A stretch of DNA of 64,000 bases, taken from the NCBI GenBank assembly GCA_003021085.1, contig PXRE01000010.1, positions 1 through 64,000 on the forward strand, given 5' to 3'. Position numbers and translations under genes: made by a program. How positions within the stretch are numbered: the first letter of the stretch is position 1; every line of letters starts with the position of its first letter. Shown here in pieces: positions 1 through 10,966 of the stretch. This stretch comes from Halobacteriales archaeon QS_1_68_20 (GTDB taxonomy: Archaea; Halobacteriota; Halobacteria; Halobacteriales; PXRE01). Below the pieces are notes generated by a model, which saw only the letters and a program-made list of their open reading frames with translations, was not told where the DNA came from and did not search any database.

Positions 1-2470
1 GGAGGTAGCTGGAGACCATCCGCAGGGGTTCCTGGAGGTCGTGGGAGGCGGCGTACGCGAACTGCTCCAGGCGCTCGTTGGACTCCTCCAGTCTCTCGAC
101 GAGGTCCTGCAGACGCTGCTCGCGTTCGACCTGGTCGGTGATGTCCTGGGCGAAACTGAGCCCGGCGAATATCTCGCCGTCGGCGTCCCTGAGCGGCGTC
201 GCCCAGACCTTCCAGTTGTGCCCGCCGAAGGCCGTCGTGGTGTTGCCCGTCTCGCCGTCCTCGACGGTCGCCCGGAACAGCGGTTCGAGGTCGGCGGCCG
301 CCTCGTCCGGGAAGAGGTCGGGCATACGCCGGCGCTCCAGGCGGTCCGCGACGGGCAACTTCTCGCCCAGGACGGCGCCCTCCACCAGCGTACACCTGAG
401 GTCGTGGTCGTAGACGCTGACGGCGCCGTTGGGGAAGTGCTCGGCCAGCGTCCGGTAGCGGCGCTCGCTCTTCTCAAGCGCTCGATCGCGCTCCTTGCGC
501 TCGGTGACGTCCCGGACGACGCCGACCCGGTACCACCCGGGATCGTCGTCCGGCAACGAGGCGAACGTCGCTTCCACCGGGACCGACCCGCCGTCGGCCG
601 TCCGGAGTTCGGCTTCGATCTTCGGTCGGTCGTCGCCGTCCTCGTCGCTGGCAGCCTGTAACTCGTTGATGTGCTCGATGACCGCCTCGTCGACGACCTT
701 TGTGGCGCTCTCCCCGATCAACTCCTCCGGCGAGTAGCCGAGCATCTCCGCGTACGTCTCGTTGACCATGGTGAAGTTGCTGTCTTCGTCGACCACGTAG
801 ACGCCGTCGTCCACGGCCTCCACGATGGTCTCGTAGCGCTTGAGTTCCCGTTCGCGCTCCCAGCGTTCGGTGACGTCCTGTACCACGAGCATCCCGGCGG
901 TGACCTCGCCGTCCGGGTCCCGAACCGGGAGCGTGTAGGCGTGGACGTACCTGTCGTTGTACTCGACCTCGAAGGCGTTCTCCTCGCCGTCGAGGGCGGT
1001 GTGGAAGTACGGTTCGATCTCTTCGAGGAGGTCGTCGGGATACACCTCGTGGACGCTGTGGCCGACCCTGTCGGCGGGTTCGACGTCCCTGGCGTCGAGG
1101 AGTTCGCCGCCGACGGCCCTGTACTCTAGGTCCTCGTCGTACAGGCCCACCGCGCCGTTGGGGAAGTTCTCCACGAGGGTCCGGTAGCGGCGCTCGCTCT
1201 CCTCCAGTCGGCGCTCGTTGCGCTCGCGCTCGGTGACGTCCCGGAAGTAGACGGACACCCCAGACTCCGAGGGGTAGACCGTCGCCTCCACCCGGAAGTC
1301 CAGCGGTTCGAAGAAGAGTTCGTAGCTCTGCGGTCGCTGGGTCTCCATCGCGTCATGGAAACTCTCCCGGACCTCGTCCCGTTCGGCAGCCTCGGGGAAC
1401 ACCTCCCAGAGGCGCTCGCCGAGCAACTCCTCCTCGGAGCGCTGGAGGAGTTGCTCGGCGCGCTCGTTGACCAGCGTGAACCGGAACTCTTCGTCGAGCG
1501 CGTAGAAGGCGTCGGTGACCCGGCCGAACACGGTCTCGAGTTCGGTCTCGATGCGGTGGTGTTCGGTCACGTCCTCGAACGCCACGACGACCTCCCCCGG
1601 GTCGTCGCCGGGGAGTGGTGCGCCGTTGACCGAGAGCCAGACGCGCTCTCCGTCCGTCCGGCGAACCCCGCGTTCGAGGTCGTAGACGGGTTCCTCGGCC
1701 TCCAGCACGCACTCGTAGGTCCGCTGGCCCGGAGCGAGGGGGTCGCCGTCCGAGTCCACGAGGTCCAACTCGGGGGCGTCGAACGAGGTCCCCGTCAGTT
1801 CCGACCGGGCACGCCCGAGTATCTCCTCGGCGCGCTCGTTCGCGAAGTGAATCTCGCCGGTCCCGTCGAGGACGGCGAGTCCGACCGGACTCGTCTCCGC
1901 GATTCGCTCGTCGAACGTCCGCTCGGCCCGGAGACGCCGTCGCCGACGTTCGTTTTCGATGGCGGCCGCGAGTACCTCCGCCACGCCTTCGAGGAAGTCG
2001 GCGTCCTGGCCAGTGAACTCCTGCCGCTCGGTCGCGTGGGTCTCTAGCACCCCCCACGGCTCGTCGGCCGATCCGACGGCGACGCTGATGCCGCTGACGA
2101 CGTCGCGGTCCGCGAACCGCTCCGGCCGGGAGAACTGCGTTTCGGCGTGGCGGTCCTCGACGACGACCGGATCGCCGGACTCGAACGCCCGCCCCGCCTG
2201 GGAGTCCGGGTCGAGCGGGACCCGCGTACTCCCCACGAGTTCCTGGGGCCACCCGACCCCCACCCTGAGGACGCCCTCCTCACCGCCTGGAAGTGACTCG
2301 ATCACCCCGCAGAACTCCGTGTCCAGCGTGGCCGCGACCGCCGCGGCCGCGTCGTCCAGCAACCCGTCGAGGTCGTCCTCCCGCAACGCCTGCCGGCCGA
2401 GTTCCGTAACCACCTCCTGCTGGCGAACGCGCGTCCCGAGATCTACGTCCGCCCGCGAGAACGAACTCAT
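1..2470 (-). CDS. GAF/multi-PAS sensor histidine kinase, partial
   Basis: Cytoplasmic two-component sensor kinase that runs off the left edge of the window. Read from the ATG at 2470, about 823 codons are present without a stop. Order of domains: a GAF domain (about residues 20-170), then five PAS/PAC modules beginning near residues 180, 308, 427, 543 and 670, each closed by a 'DVTER' or 'DITDQ' PAC-type end. A helical linker leads to the HisKA phosphoacceptor box 'AASHDLQEPLRMVSSYL', which ends at base 1. The ATPase domain lies outside. PAS3 and PAS5 resemble each other ('ERRYRTL...FPNGAV..YD.DL'), suggesting internal duplication. No membrane segment or signal peptide is seen, so it probably senses a cytoplasmic ligand or redox state. 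The signal and response regulator are unknown. Confidence 0.88.
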   Translation of the reverse strand, partial: MSSFSRADVDLGTRVRQQEVVTELGRQALREDDLDGLLDDAAAAVAATLDTEFCGVIESLPGGEEGVLRVGVGWPQELVGSTRVPLDPDSQAGRAFESGDPVVVEDRHAETQFSRPERFADRDVVSGISVAVGSADEPWGVLETHATERQEFTGQDADFLEGVAEVLAAAIENERRRRRLRAERTFDERIAETSPVGLAVLDGTGEIHFANERAEEILGRARSELTGTSFDAPELDLVDSDGDPLAPGQRTYECVLEAEEPVYDLERGVRRTDGERVWLSVNGAPLPGDDPGEVVVAFEDVTEHHRIETELETVFGRVTDAFYALDEEFRFTLVNERAEQLLQRSEEELLGERLWEVFPEAAERDEVRESFHDAMETQRPQSYELFFEPLDFRVEATVYPSESGVSVYFRDVTERERNERRLEESERRYRTLVENFPNGAVGLYDEDLEYRAVGGELLDARDVEPADRVGHSVHEVYPDDLLEEIEPYFHTALDGEENAFEVEYNDRYVHAYTLPVRDPDGEVTAGMLVVQDVTERWERERELKRYETIVEAVDDGVYVVDEDSNFTMVNETYAEMLGYSPEELIGESATKVVDEAVIEHINELQAASDEDGDDRPKIEAELRTADGGSVPVEATFASLPDDDPGWYRVGVVRDVTERKERDRALEKSERRYRTLAEHFPNGAVSVYDHDLRCTLVEGAVLGEKLPVADRLERRRMPDLFPDEAAADLEPLFRATVEDGETGNTTTAFGGHNWKVWATPLRDADGEIFAGLSFAQDITDQVEREQRLQDLVERLEESNERLEQFAYAASHDLQEPLRMVSSYL

Positions 2471-2641
2471 CTTAAGAAACGACTATCTGGGTGTCTGTAA
2501 GTTTTCCGACCGTGAGTACTTAACGTATTGTTGTAAAAATATCAGAAGATACTTGCCGATTACCGCTGTGGGGACCCGACCGCGGTGCCGTCTCCGGGTT
2601 CAGACGAATCGACCAGTCTCTCGCGGGTGCCGGGACCCCGT

Positions 2642-3379
2642 TCAGCGAGTCCGCTCTGTGAGGCCCTCGGCGACGGGGTCGACGTGGCCCAGTCCGACGA
2701 CGGCGGCGACGTCGCCGTCCGCCCGGAGGTCGCCGAGTCGCCGGATCATGCACGTCTCGCGCGTGTCGTCCCGCACGGCCATCCCCGTGGGTTGCTGGAT
2801 GGCCCGGAGGAACGCGAGACTCGTCGAGGTCTGGCGGCGCTCGTCGGCCGCCTGCACGTCGGCAGGATCGGTAGGGTCGCAGTCGTGTTCGACGGGGGTC
2901 CCCGCCGAGGGTCGCAACGGTGTGTACCGCCTGAGCAGGGAGGCGGCCCGGTAGGTCGCGGCTTCTTTCGCCACTGCGGCCACGCTCGTGAGGACCGACC
3001 GTACCTCGCGGCGCGAGGGTCGCTCGGCGTAGAGGTTCCGGGCGAGCGTCGCGAAGAACTGTGCGCCGATGCCGTCGATTCCCGCGGTGCGGGCGTCCGG
3101 TGCCGCCGCGATGGCGTCGCTCATCTCGTCGCCGTCCGCGGGCGCCCACGGCCGGTCGGCCGCGACCGCCTCGAACGCCGGCAACGCCAGGGGCGCTACC
3201 TCCAGCGCGACCACGCCGGGGTCGTAATCCGCGATTACCGTGCGCACGCGGTGTCTGCTGGCGGGATGATCGTGGACGACCCCCAGCAACAGCACGTCGC
3301 CGTCGTCGCCCTCGCCGGCGACCCGGCGGACGTACTCGGCGTCCATCCGGGGGTCTCCGTCGTCACCGATCTCGGTCAT
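2642..3379 (-). CDS. TraB/PrgY-like (TIKI superfamily) protein
   Basis: A 245-residue soluble protein. The N-terminal strand-loop 'VLLLGVVHDHPASRHRV' followed by 'VVALEVAPLALPAF', the central 'DEMSDAIAAAPDARTAGIDG' type segment and the C-terminal 'VAAVVGLGHVDPVAEGL' fit the TraB/PrgY/GumN family, whose members are suspected metal-dependent proteases or erythromycin-esterase-like enzymes. The conserved GxxHD and GxGHV elements are present. It lacks the C-terminal membrane domain of long archaeal TraB proteins, so this is the short cytoplasmic form. It is a single gene, transcribed convergently to nothing obvious. The substrate is not known. Family assignment is by motif reading only. Confidence 0.6.
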   Translation of the reverse strand: MTEIGDDGDPRMDAEYVRRVAGEGDDGDVLLLGVVHDHPASRHRVRTVIADYDPGVVALEVAPLALPAFEAVAADRPWAPADGDEMSDAIAAAPDARTAGIDGIGAQFFATLARNLYAERPSRREVRSVLTSVAAVAKEAATYRAASLLRRYTPLRPSAGTPVEHDCDPTDPADVQAADERRQTSTSLAFLRAIQQPTGMAVRDDTRETCMIRRLGDLRADGDVAAVVGLGHVDPVAEGLTERTR

Positions 3380-3638
3380 CTGGGGTCTCTCCCCGCCAGA
3401 GCCGTATTAACCTTCTCCTTCGGGAGGAAATGTCTTCCATCTCGAACACGACCCGGCCTGCCGCACCGGGTCCCGCTGACGTGGGGAACGTGTCACTCCC
3501 CTCCCCTCGCATTCAAGACCTGCTTATCGGTGGGGGCCCCCTGCCGGTAGTGGCAGAACGTGCCGCTTTCCCGTCCCGGCGGCCAGCGATGCAGTTACTG
3601 TGGGCTATAACTTTGTGAGATAAATATGCACAGAGAAC

Positions 3639-4576
<938 letters not shown>

Positions 4577-6024
4577 GTTCTCACCCGTCGCGTTCTCGGG
4601 CGTCGACGCCGCGCGGTCCAGTCCGTCGACCCACGGCGGCGCGTCCGGGCGGTCGACGCCGGTTTCGATCCAGTACTGGACACTGACGTCCAGCTCGGAC
4701 CCGAAGATGAACTCGCCCCAGGTGCGCGCCGGGGTCAAAGTCGCGTCCACGTCTGCGTACAGGAGCGTCCCCGTCTCCGCGTCGACCAGCACCTCGCCCG
4801 ACGCGGCCGTGACCCGGGCCTGGGGGTGGCCGCTCTCGGTGCCGACCCACCCGGTTTTGGGCTCGTACCGGACGACGTTTCGACCCTGGTAGGTCGTGGT
4901 GCCGGCGCGTTCGTACGGGAGGAGTTCCAGCGGGGACACCGACAGCGCGTCGGACCTGGACGTCTCGTCGTGGTCGGTCTCGTTGTCGATCCAGTAGATG
5001 GACTGGGTGCTGTTGCTCACCCGGACGGGGTCGCGGGCCCACGTGTAGCTCTCGCGGCGCTCGTCGAACGCCGAGGCGTTGCTCCAGGTCTGTCTGTTGT
5101 ACGAGCGGTTCCCGCGGACGTAGCTGACGAAGGTGCTCTCGCCGTCGGCGCCCATCGTGCGACGGAGCACCGTCACCTCCGGGTCGCCGGGCGCGTACGT
5201 CCGGGTGGACTCGACGTTGTACACGCCGCTGTCGCTGGTCGACTGCATCTGGCCGACGACCCGGTAGTTCCCGTCGACCGGCGGGTCCTCGACGGTGAAC
5301 GGCGGGTCCGCAGGCTCTGCGTCCGGCTGGTAGAGGAACAGCGCCCACAGCGACGCCGAGACGACGACCAGCACGGCGACGACGGTGACGGCGATCCCGG
5401 CGGTGCTGATCCCGTCATCCTCGCTCGCTTCGTCGGACGCGTTGTCGTCGCCGGACTCTTCGCCGGACTCGCCGTCCGGGGAGTCGTCCGCTCGCCGTTC
5501 GTCGCCGGGTGCGCTCTCGCCGGCGTCATCCTCGCTGGCGGATTCCCCACCCGCTTCTTCCGTCTCCGCCGACTCCTCCAGCGGTCGGCCGAAGTGGGCC
5601 TGGAACAGGTCGGCGGCGTGGTCGCGGGGCACGTCGTTCAGCAGCATCCGGTAGAGATCGCCGGGGCCGACGACGGTCCCCGCGACGCCGGACGGCGGGG
5701 ACGTGGCCGTCACGAGGACGACGTCGGCGGACGACTGCCCGACGTCGGCGGGCGAGTGCCCGTCCGGGTCGACGACGGGCCGGAGTTCGCGGCCGTCGGC
5801 GACGATGCGGTCGCCCTCGCGCCGTACCTCGCGGCCGCGAGCGCGCCACAGGCCCGCGACGAAGGCCGCGAACGCCGACTGGTCGCAGTCGGCCAGCAGG
5901 GACCGGAAGGCCGACTCCGAGAGCGGTGGCATTGATCGGTGGTGATACGACGGTGAAATAAGCGTTCTGCCCTGGGCGAACTACGGACGGTGGCGCCGTA
6001 GATGGCACCGCGTGGTCGTGCCGG

Positions 6025-6915
6025 TCAGCGGCCGTTGGGGCCCCGCAACTCGTCGCCCGTGGCGGTCACGTTGCCGCGTTCCAGGGAGTCGACCCACGGC
6101 GGTTCGCTCGGCGGTTCGACGCTGGTGTCGACCTCGTAGGTCACCGTCACGGAGTAGGAGTCCTCGACCATCACGTCGGCCCACTTGTCCGCCTTGATGA
6201 CCGACCCGGAGACGTCGGCCTTCAGGATGGCCCCGGTGTCGGCGTCGACGAGCACCTCGCCGCGGGCCTGTCGGACGTAGACGGACTGGGCGTCCTCGCC
6301 GTCGCCGATGGCCGCGCTGGTGGTCCACCCGTCGACGGCCTCGTACCGCACGACCTGGGTACCCTGGTAGGTCGTCTTGCCGCGCTCCTCGTACCGGAGC
6401 AGGTAGAGACCCTGCAGCGCCTGCCCCGGTTCGATGTCGGCCGCCGGGCCGGTCTCCTGGTCGACCTCGTAGTAGGTCAGCGAGGCCGGGTCCGCCTGGA
6501 CCACTTCGTCGGAGGCGACCTGCCGGTCGAACGCCGACGGCGAGTCGACGGTCGCCATGACGAACTCGCGGTCGCCGCGGCGGTAGGTGGTCTCCTTGAC
6601 CACCGACCCGTCGCCGTCCCTGAGCGTGGTCTCTTTCACGACCGGCGACCCGTCGGGGTAGTACACCTTCGTCCGGAGGACCCGGTCGCTATCCGGGTAG
6701 TTCGATTGCATCGTCGCCGTCACCTGGTAGGGACCGGATTCCGTCGGCGCCGGCAGCGGTTCGTCGGGCGCCGACAGGAACGCCGGCCGCTGTGGGTCCG
6801 TCGGCGCCGGATCGTAGACGAACAGTCCCCAGGCCGCGGCCGTGCCGACCAGTAGCACCGCCACGACGGCGACGACGGTGGCTCGCCCCCTCGTAGACGC
6901 AGTCTCGCCCGCCAT
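6025..6915 (-). CDS. membrane-anchored extracellular-domain protein, paralogue of the downstream gene
   Basis: A 296-residue protein with an uncleaved signal anchor at residues 12-32 ('TVVAVVAVLLVGTAAAWGLFV') and an extracytoplasmic domain. That domain shares the order and motifs of the 4535-5932 product: 'GPYQVTATMQSNY', 'TTYQGTQVVRYEAVDGW', 'RGEVLVDADTGAILKADVS' and 'EPPWVDSLERGN'. It lacks the cytoplasmic N-terminal domain. The two genes lie head to tail, 92 bases apart, so tandem duplication with gain or loss of the N-domain is the simple reading. An SD-like GGGAGG sits immediately before the ATG. Function unknown; a LolA/MucB-like ligand-binding role would be only a guess. Confidence 0.7.
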   Translation of the reverse strand: MAGETASTRGRATVVAVVAVLLVGTAAAWGLFVYDPAPTDPQRPAFLSAPDEPLPAPTESGPYQVTATMQSNYPDSDRVLRTKVYYPDGSPVVKETTLRDGDGSVVKETTYRRGDREFVMATVDSPSAFDRQVASDEVVQADPASLTYYEVDQETGPAADIEPGQALQGLYLLRYEERGKTTYQGTQVVRYEAVDGWTTSAAIGDGEDAQSVYVRQARGEVLVDADTGAILKADVSGSVIKADKWADVMVEDSYSVTVTYEVDTSVEPPSEPPWVDSLERGNVTATGDELRGPNGR

Positions 6916-7178
6916 ACCTCCCTATACATGGTTTTGTGTGTTAACCTTTATCAATTGTTCGAGGGGTGACGTCCCGGGTAAGCTACGGTTGAACGGGATC
7001 GGCGGGTCCCGTCGTCGAGGTCCGGCACCGAACGGTGGTCGACGGGATGGTGAGGCCCTGACAGTGACCGCTCCCGATATGTGAGTATATGGAGATATGT
7101 TCATATACTGGGTCGCCACCTGCAAGCAGGTGCAGAACTCGGACCGGGGAGCGAATCGTCGGGGGTGCGACGGCTCGC

Positions 7179-8174
7179 TTACAGGTTCAGCAGGATGTCC
7201 TCGGCGTGGCCGTAGTCCACCCGTTCGCGCACGTCGTCGTCCAGGCCGACCACGTCCAGCTGGTCCATGGTCGTCGGGACGCTGTCGGTCGGGCCGAAGG
7301 GGTAGTCCGAGCCGAAGATGAGGCGGTCGCCGACGAGGTCGTAGGCCATCTCCATCGCGCGCGGGTACGTCTGTGACGTGTCGTACCAGAACCGGTCGAG
7401 GTACGAGGAGGGTTCCCGGGAGAGGTCGGCGATCCGGTGTCGGTCGAACTCGGGGTCCTCGGGACTGTAGAGGAACTCCATCCGGCGCTTGAGGTAGGGG
7501 ATGGCCCCACCCAGGTGCGAGAGGATTATCTCCAGGTCGTCGTACTGCTCGACGAACCCCGAGAAGATCATCTCGGCGACCATCACCGTCGTCTCCATCG
7601 GGAACCCGATCATGCTCTCGGTGTAGAACCGCTGGAGCCGGTCCTTGCCGAGGGGGTTCGTCGGGTGGACGAAGATGGGCACCCCGCGGTCGTCGGCGTG
7701 CTCGAAGAAGGCTCGGAACTGCTCGTCGATCAGCGACGCGCCGAAGACGTTCGTGTCCAGCCCCACGCCCTGCAGGCCCAGGTCGTCCAGCGCGCGGTCC
7801 AGTTCCGTGATGGCGGCGTCGGTGTCGACCAGCGGGACGCTGGCGAACCCGAGCAACCGGTCGGGGTGACGGTCGCTGGCCTCGGCGAGGTAGTCGTTGA
7901 CGAGGCGGGCGAACTCGCCGTAGATCTCCGGGTCCGAGAGGTACTGCTCGTCGATGAACGACTCCGGCGACGGGAACGACAGTACGGCCCGGTCCAGGCC
8001 CCACTCGTCCATCAGTTCCACGCGGCGGTCCGGCCCCTCGGTGGTAAAGGACAGGTCCTCGCCCTCGTAGAACTGGTCCATCGAGGCCGCCTTTCCCCGC
8101 CGCTCGACCAGCGCGCCGTCGATCTCGTCGAGCAGGTCCGCGGCGAACAGGTGGTTGTGTACGTCTATCGACAT
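7179..8174 (-). CDS. amidohydrolase-2 (ACMSD-like) family hydrolase/decarboxylase
   Basis: A 331-residue TIM-barrel metal enzyme. The N-terminal metal motif 'DVHNHLF' (HxH), 'FVHPTNPLG', 'ILSHLGGAIPYLKRRME' and 'LIFGSDYPFGPTDS' are the metal-ligand and acid positions of the amidohydrolase-2 family, which includes aminocarboxymuconate-semialdehyde and hydroxybenzoate-type decarboxylases as well as hydrolases. Next to it, in the same orientation, is the substrate-binding protein of an ABC importer (86 bases away), so it may act on the imported compound; that link is inference. The substrate cannot be read from the sequence. A second, distinct family member is at 57497-58603. Confidence 0.85.
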   Translation of the reverse strand: MSIDVHNHLFAADLLDEIDGALVERRGKAASMDQFYEGEDLSFTTEGPDRRVELMDEWGLDRAVLSFPSPESFIDEQYLSDPEIYGEFARLVNDYLAEASDRHPDRLLGFASVPLVDTDAAITELDRALDDLGLQGVGLDTNVFGASLIDEQFRAFFEHADDRGVPIFVHPTNPLGKDRLQRFYTESMIGFPMETTVMVAEMIFSGFVEQYDDLEIILSHLGGAIPYLKRRMEFLYSPEDPEFDRHRIADLSREPSSYLDRFWYDTSQTYPRAMEMAYDLVGDRLIFGSDYPFGPTDSVPTTMDQLDVVGLDDDVRERVDYGHAEDILLNL

Positions 8175-8259
8175 TCGTACGCGTGGACAATCGAGGGAGA
8201 AATAAATATTTTCTGACGTTTCTGTCCCGGCCTGCGCCGCGGGGGCGGTCGGCGTCCGC

Positions 8260-9201
8260 TCAGAGCGAGTGGAACGAGAGGTGGTCGTCCCAGTCCGACG
8301 GCGCGACGTCGTGCTCGGCGGCCCGGTCGAGGTACGACTCCTGGCCCTGGATGTAGGAGTCCGGGAGCCCGACGTCTTTCCACATGACGGGCGTGTCGAG
8401 GCTCTTGGTCGTCTTCAGGCCCCAGTCGACGAGCCACTCGGCCTGGGACTCGTTCTCGACGCCGAGCATCTCCATGTAGTCCTCCTGTTTGGACGCGTCG
8501 TAGGGGTTGTCGTACAGCCAGTCGACGCCCTCCTGGTAGGCTTCGAGGAGGGCCTCCACCGCCGGACGGTGGTCCTCGAGGTAGGACTGCGGGCACACCC
8601 ACATGGCGAGGCTGGGGATGGAGAACCCCTGTTCTGCCAGGTAGTCCGAGATGTAGAAGGCGTTCGCCAGTTCGCCGCCCCGGGCCTGGTCCACGATGCC
8701 GAGCAGGGGCCCGGTCGACGCGACGTCGACTTCGCCGTCCACGGTGAGGTCACCGAGGGCGAAGTAGTCGGCGGTGACGACTTCGAAGTCGCCGCCGCTA
8801 TCGCCGAACGAGAGGTCGTTCCGCGACGCGATGAGCGAGTACGGCGGGACGTCGCCGGCCCGGCCGAAGACGGCCAGTTCCCGGTCGCGCTCGGCACCGA
8901 GCTGTGCGGCCTCGACCGCGTTCATCGACCCGACGTCGTGGCCGTCGGAGGCGAACAGGGTCACGTCGTCCCAGGTCATCTCCAGTTCCAGGTCGTAGCC
9001 GACCTCGTCGAGTTTCTCCTGCAGGACGCCGTTCTTGCCGCCGATGTGGTCGACGACGACGCCCTGGAACTCGCCCGGCGCCATCACGAGTCGCAACGTG
9101 TCGTCGTCGCCGTTGGACGAACCACGGAGGCTATCGAGACAACCGGCCGTCGACCCGACCGCCGCGCCGACGCCGGCCAGGAACGCTCTTCGAGAGTGCA
9201 T
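8260..9201 (-). CDS. ABC transporter substrate-binding lipoprotein (NMT1/SsuA/TauA type)
   Basis: A 313-residue solute-binding protein. It starts with 'MHSRRAFLAGVGAAVGSTAGC', a twin-arginine signal with a lipobox Cys at 21, typical of Tat-exported haloarchaeal lipoproteins. The mature part ('LRLVMAPGEFQGVVVDHIGGKNGVLQ', 'GLLGIVDQARGG', 'FYISDYLAEQGFSIPSLAMW') fits the periplasmic-binding fold for nitrate, sulfonate, taurine or thiamine-precursor ligands. It is divergent from permease-ATPase-permease genes beginning at 9397, which complete the importer. A TATA box at 9228-9235 lies 27-34 bases upstream of the ATG, so the mRNA is probably leaderless. The ligand is undetermined. Confidence 0.87.
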   Translation of the reverse strand: MHSRRAFLAGVGAAVGSTAGCLDSLRGSSNGDDDTLRLVMAPGEFQGVVVDHIGGKNGVLQEKLDEVGYDLELEMTWDDVTLFASDGHDVGSMNAVEAAQLGAERDRELAVFGRAGDVPPYSLIASRNDLSFGDSGGDFEVVTADYFALGDLTVDGEVDVASTGPLLGIVDQARGGELANAFYISDYLAEQGFSIPSLAMWVCPQSYLEDHRPAVEALLEAYQEGVDWLYDNPYDASKQEDYMEMLGVENESQAEWLVDWGLKTTKSLDTPVMWKDVGLPDSYIQGQESYLDRAAEHDVAPSDWDDHLSFHSL

Positions 9202-9227
9202 GGTCGAGAAGTGATAGCCAACGGAAA

Positions 9228-9235
9228 TATTTAAA
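9228..9235 (-). promoter_or_regulatory. TATA box of the substrate-binding protein gene
   Basis: On the minus strand this reads TTTAAATA inside an AT-rich island of a GC-rich region. It ends 27 bases before the ATG at 9201, the position expected for an archaeal core promoter of a leaderless transcript. The AT-rich block (9222-9290) may also hold the divergent promoter for the permease operon. Confidence 0.65.
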
Positions 9236-9396
9236 AAGTTCTATTACGAGTGACATGATTACGTTAGAGATAAAACACGAATGACGACAGATTCTACCGC
9301 GTGCGCGGCGTTCGAGTCGTTCGTCGGACGGAGCCACCGTCTCGCCGGGGGAGCGAGGCGGGACCCGGCCGGACGGACGCGCCCCCGGGGGGAGGG

Positions 9397-10197
9397 ATGT
9401 CGCCGGTGACCCGCGTCCGGGGCCTGGGTCGGTACCTCGGGCGGCCGCCGGCCACCCTGGCCTCGGTGGTGACGCTCGTGCTCGTCTGGGCGGGCCTGGC
9501 CCGTGGGTTCGGACTGGCCGACACCATCTCCTCGCCGGCCCTGGTCGCGGCCGCCACCGCCGACCTCCTGGCGAGCATGGAGTGGGTGCCCCACGTCCTC
9601 GACACGTTCCGCCGGACGGTCTTCGGGTTCGTCGCCACCCTCGCCGTCGGGACGGCGCTGGGCGTGCTCGTCGGCGCGAGTCGGTTCTGGGAGCGCGCCC
9701 TCGGGGGGTACGTGACTATCGGTCTCGCGCTCCCGTCGCTGTTCGCGGCCGTCTTCGCCGCGATGTGGTTCGGGATCAGCGACCTCACCCCGATGGTGGC
9801 CGGCGCCGCCATCTCGTTCCCGTTCGTCGCACAGGGGGTCGCCGACGGCGTCAAGGACGTCGACCGGGACCTCGTGGAGATGTCGACGGCGTTCGAGGTC
9901 GGCCGCTGGCGGATGCTCCGGCGGGTCGTCGTCCGGTCGGTCCTGCCGGAGTGGTTCTCCGGTGCCCGGTACGCTTTCGCCATCTGCTGGAAGATCACCA
10001 CCCTCGCCGAACTGGTCGCGGCCGGCAGCGGCATCGGGTTCATGATCGAGTTCGAGATGCGACGGCTCTCGATCACCGGCGTCTTCTCGTGGACGCTGCT
10101 GTTCGTGGCCATCCTGCTGGTGCTGGAGTACGGCGTCTTCCAGCGCCTCGAACGGCGCGCGTTCGCCTACCGAACCGAGGGGGTGCCGATGCGATGA
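9397..10197 (+). CDS. ABC transporter permease (SsuC/TauC type)
   Basis: About 266 residues from the chosen ATG 9397, which has a G-rich SD-like stretch just before it. An upstream GTG at 9301 would add 32 low-complexity residues. Six hydrophobic segments are visible, and the coupling-loop region 'DLVEMSTAFEVGRWRMLRRVVVRSVLPEWFSGARYAF' holds the EAA-type motif that contacts the ATPase. It belongs to the BPD_transp_1 family of nitrate/sulfonate importers. It overlaps the ATPase gene by four bases (ATGA at 10194), giving tight co-translation. It pairs with a second, non-identical permease at 10967. Confidence 0.85.
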   Translation: MSPVTRVRGLGRYLGRPPATLASVVTLVLVWAGLARGFGLADTISSPALVAAATADLLASMEWVPHVLDTFRRTVFGFVATLAVGTALGVLVGASRFWERALGGYVTIGLALPSLFAAVFAAMWFGISDLTPMVAGAAISFPFVAQGVADGVKDVDRDLVEMSTAFEVGRWRMLRRVVVRSVLPEWFSGARYAFAICWKITTLAELVAAGSGIGFMIEFEMRRLSITGVFSWTLLFVAILLVLEYGVFQRLERRAFAYRTEGVPMR

Positions 10198-10964
10198 CCG
10201 ACGGACTCGCCGAATCGACGAGCGGAGCGCGGGCCGACGGAACGAGCGACGCGCCCGCCATCGCGTGCTCGGACCTCTCGAAGCGGTACGGCGACGAGTC
10301 CGTGCTGGAGTCGGTCTCGTTCGAGGTCCCCGACGGGGAGTTCGTCGCGCTGATCGGCCGGTCCGGCAGCGGGAAGTCCACCCTGCTGGACGTGATCAGC
10401 GGCATCGAACAGCCCGACGATGGCCGGGTGACCTTCCCCGCCGCCGACGGCGACGCGACCGTCGGCCACGTCTTCCAGGACCCGCGACTGCTCCCCTGGG
10501 AGACCTGCCTGCAGAACGTCGAGTACGTCCACGGCGACGACCCGGACTACGACGACGACGTCGGCCGGCGGTACCTGGACCTCGTGGGCCTGGGCGACCA
10601 GTACGACCAGTACCCCACGCAACTGTCGGGCGGCCAGCGCCAGCGCGTCGGCCTGGCCCGCGCGCTCAGCGTCGACCCCGACGTCCTGCTGATGGACGAA
10701 CCGTTCAGCAACGTCGACGAGATCACCGCCGACGAACTCCGGGAGGACCTGCTGGACCTCTGGCGGGACTTCGAACCGACGGTCGTGTTCGTCACCCACG
10801 ACGTCACCGAGGCGGTCAGGATGGCCGACCGGATCCTCATGCTCGGTGACGGCGACCTGTTCGGCGACGTGGATGTCCCTCTGGACCGGCCGCGGTCGAT
10901 CGACTCCGTGGAGTTCGTCCGGTTCCGCGAGCAGGTCCGCGAGCAGTTCCGCGAACAGGGGTGA
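10194..10964 (+). CDS. ABC transporter ATP-binding protein (SsuB/TauB type)
   Basis: A 256-residue ATPase starting at ATG 10194. All motifs are intact: Walker A 'GRSGSGKST' (about residue 60), Q-loop 'VFQDPRLLPW', signature 'LSGGQRQRVGLARAL', Walker B 'DVLLMDEPFSNVD' and the switch His in 'VFVTHDVTEA'. 'RLLPW' and the arrangement are typical of nitrate/sulfonate/taurine importers. Its first ~25 residues are an extra acidic tail. It lies between the two permease genes, overlapping each by a few bases, so the three form one operon. Confidence 0.92.
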   Translation: MTDGLAESTSGARADGTSDAPAIACSDLSKRYGDESVLESVSFEVPDGEFVALIGRSGSGKSTLLDVISGIEQPDDGRVTFPAADGDATVGHVFQDPRLLPWETCLQNVEYVHGDDPDYDDDVGRRYLDLVGLGDQYDQYPTQLSGGQRQRVGLARALSVDPDVLLMDEPFSNVDEITADELREDLLDLWRDFEPTVVFVTHDVTEAVRMADRILMLGDGDLFGDVDVPLDRPRSIDSVEFVRFREQVREQFREQG

Positions 10965-10966
10965 CC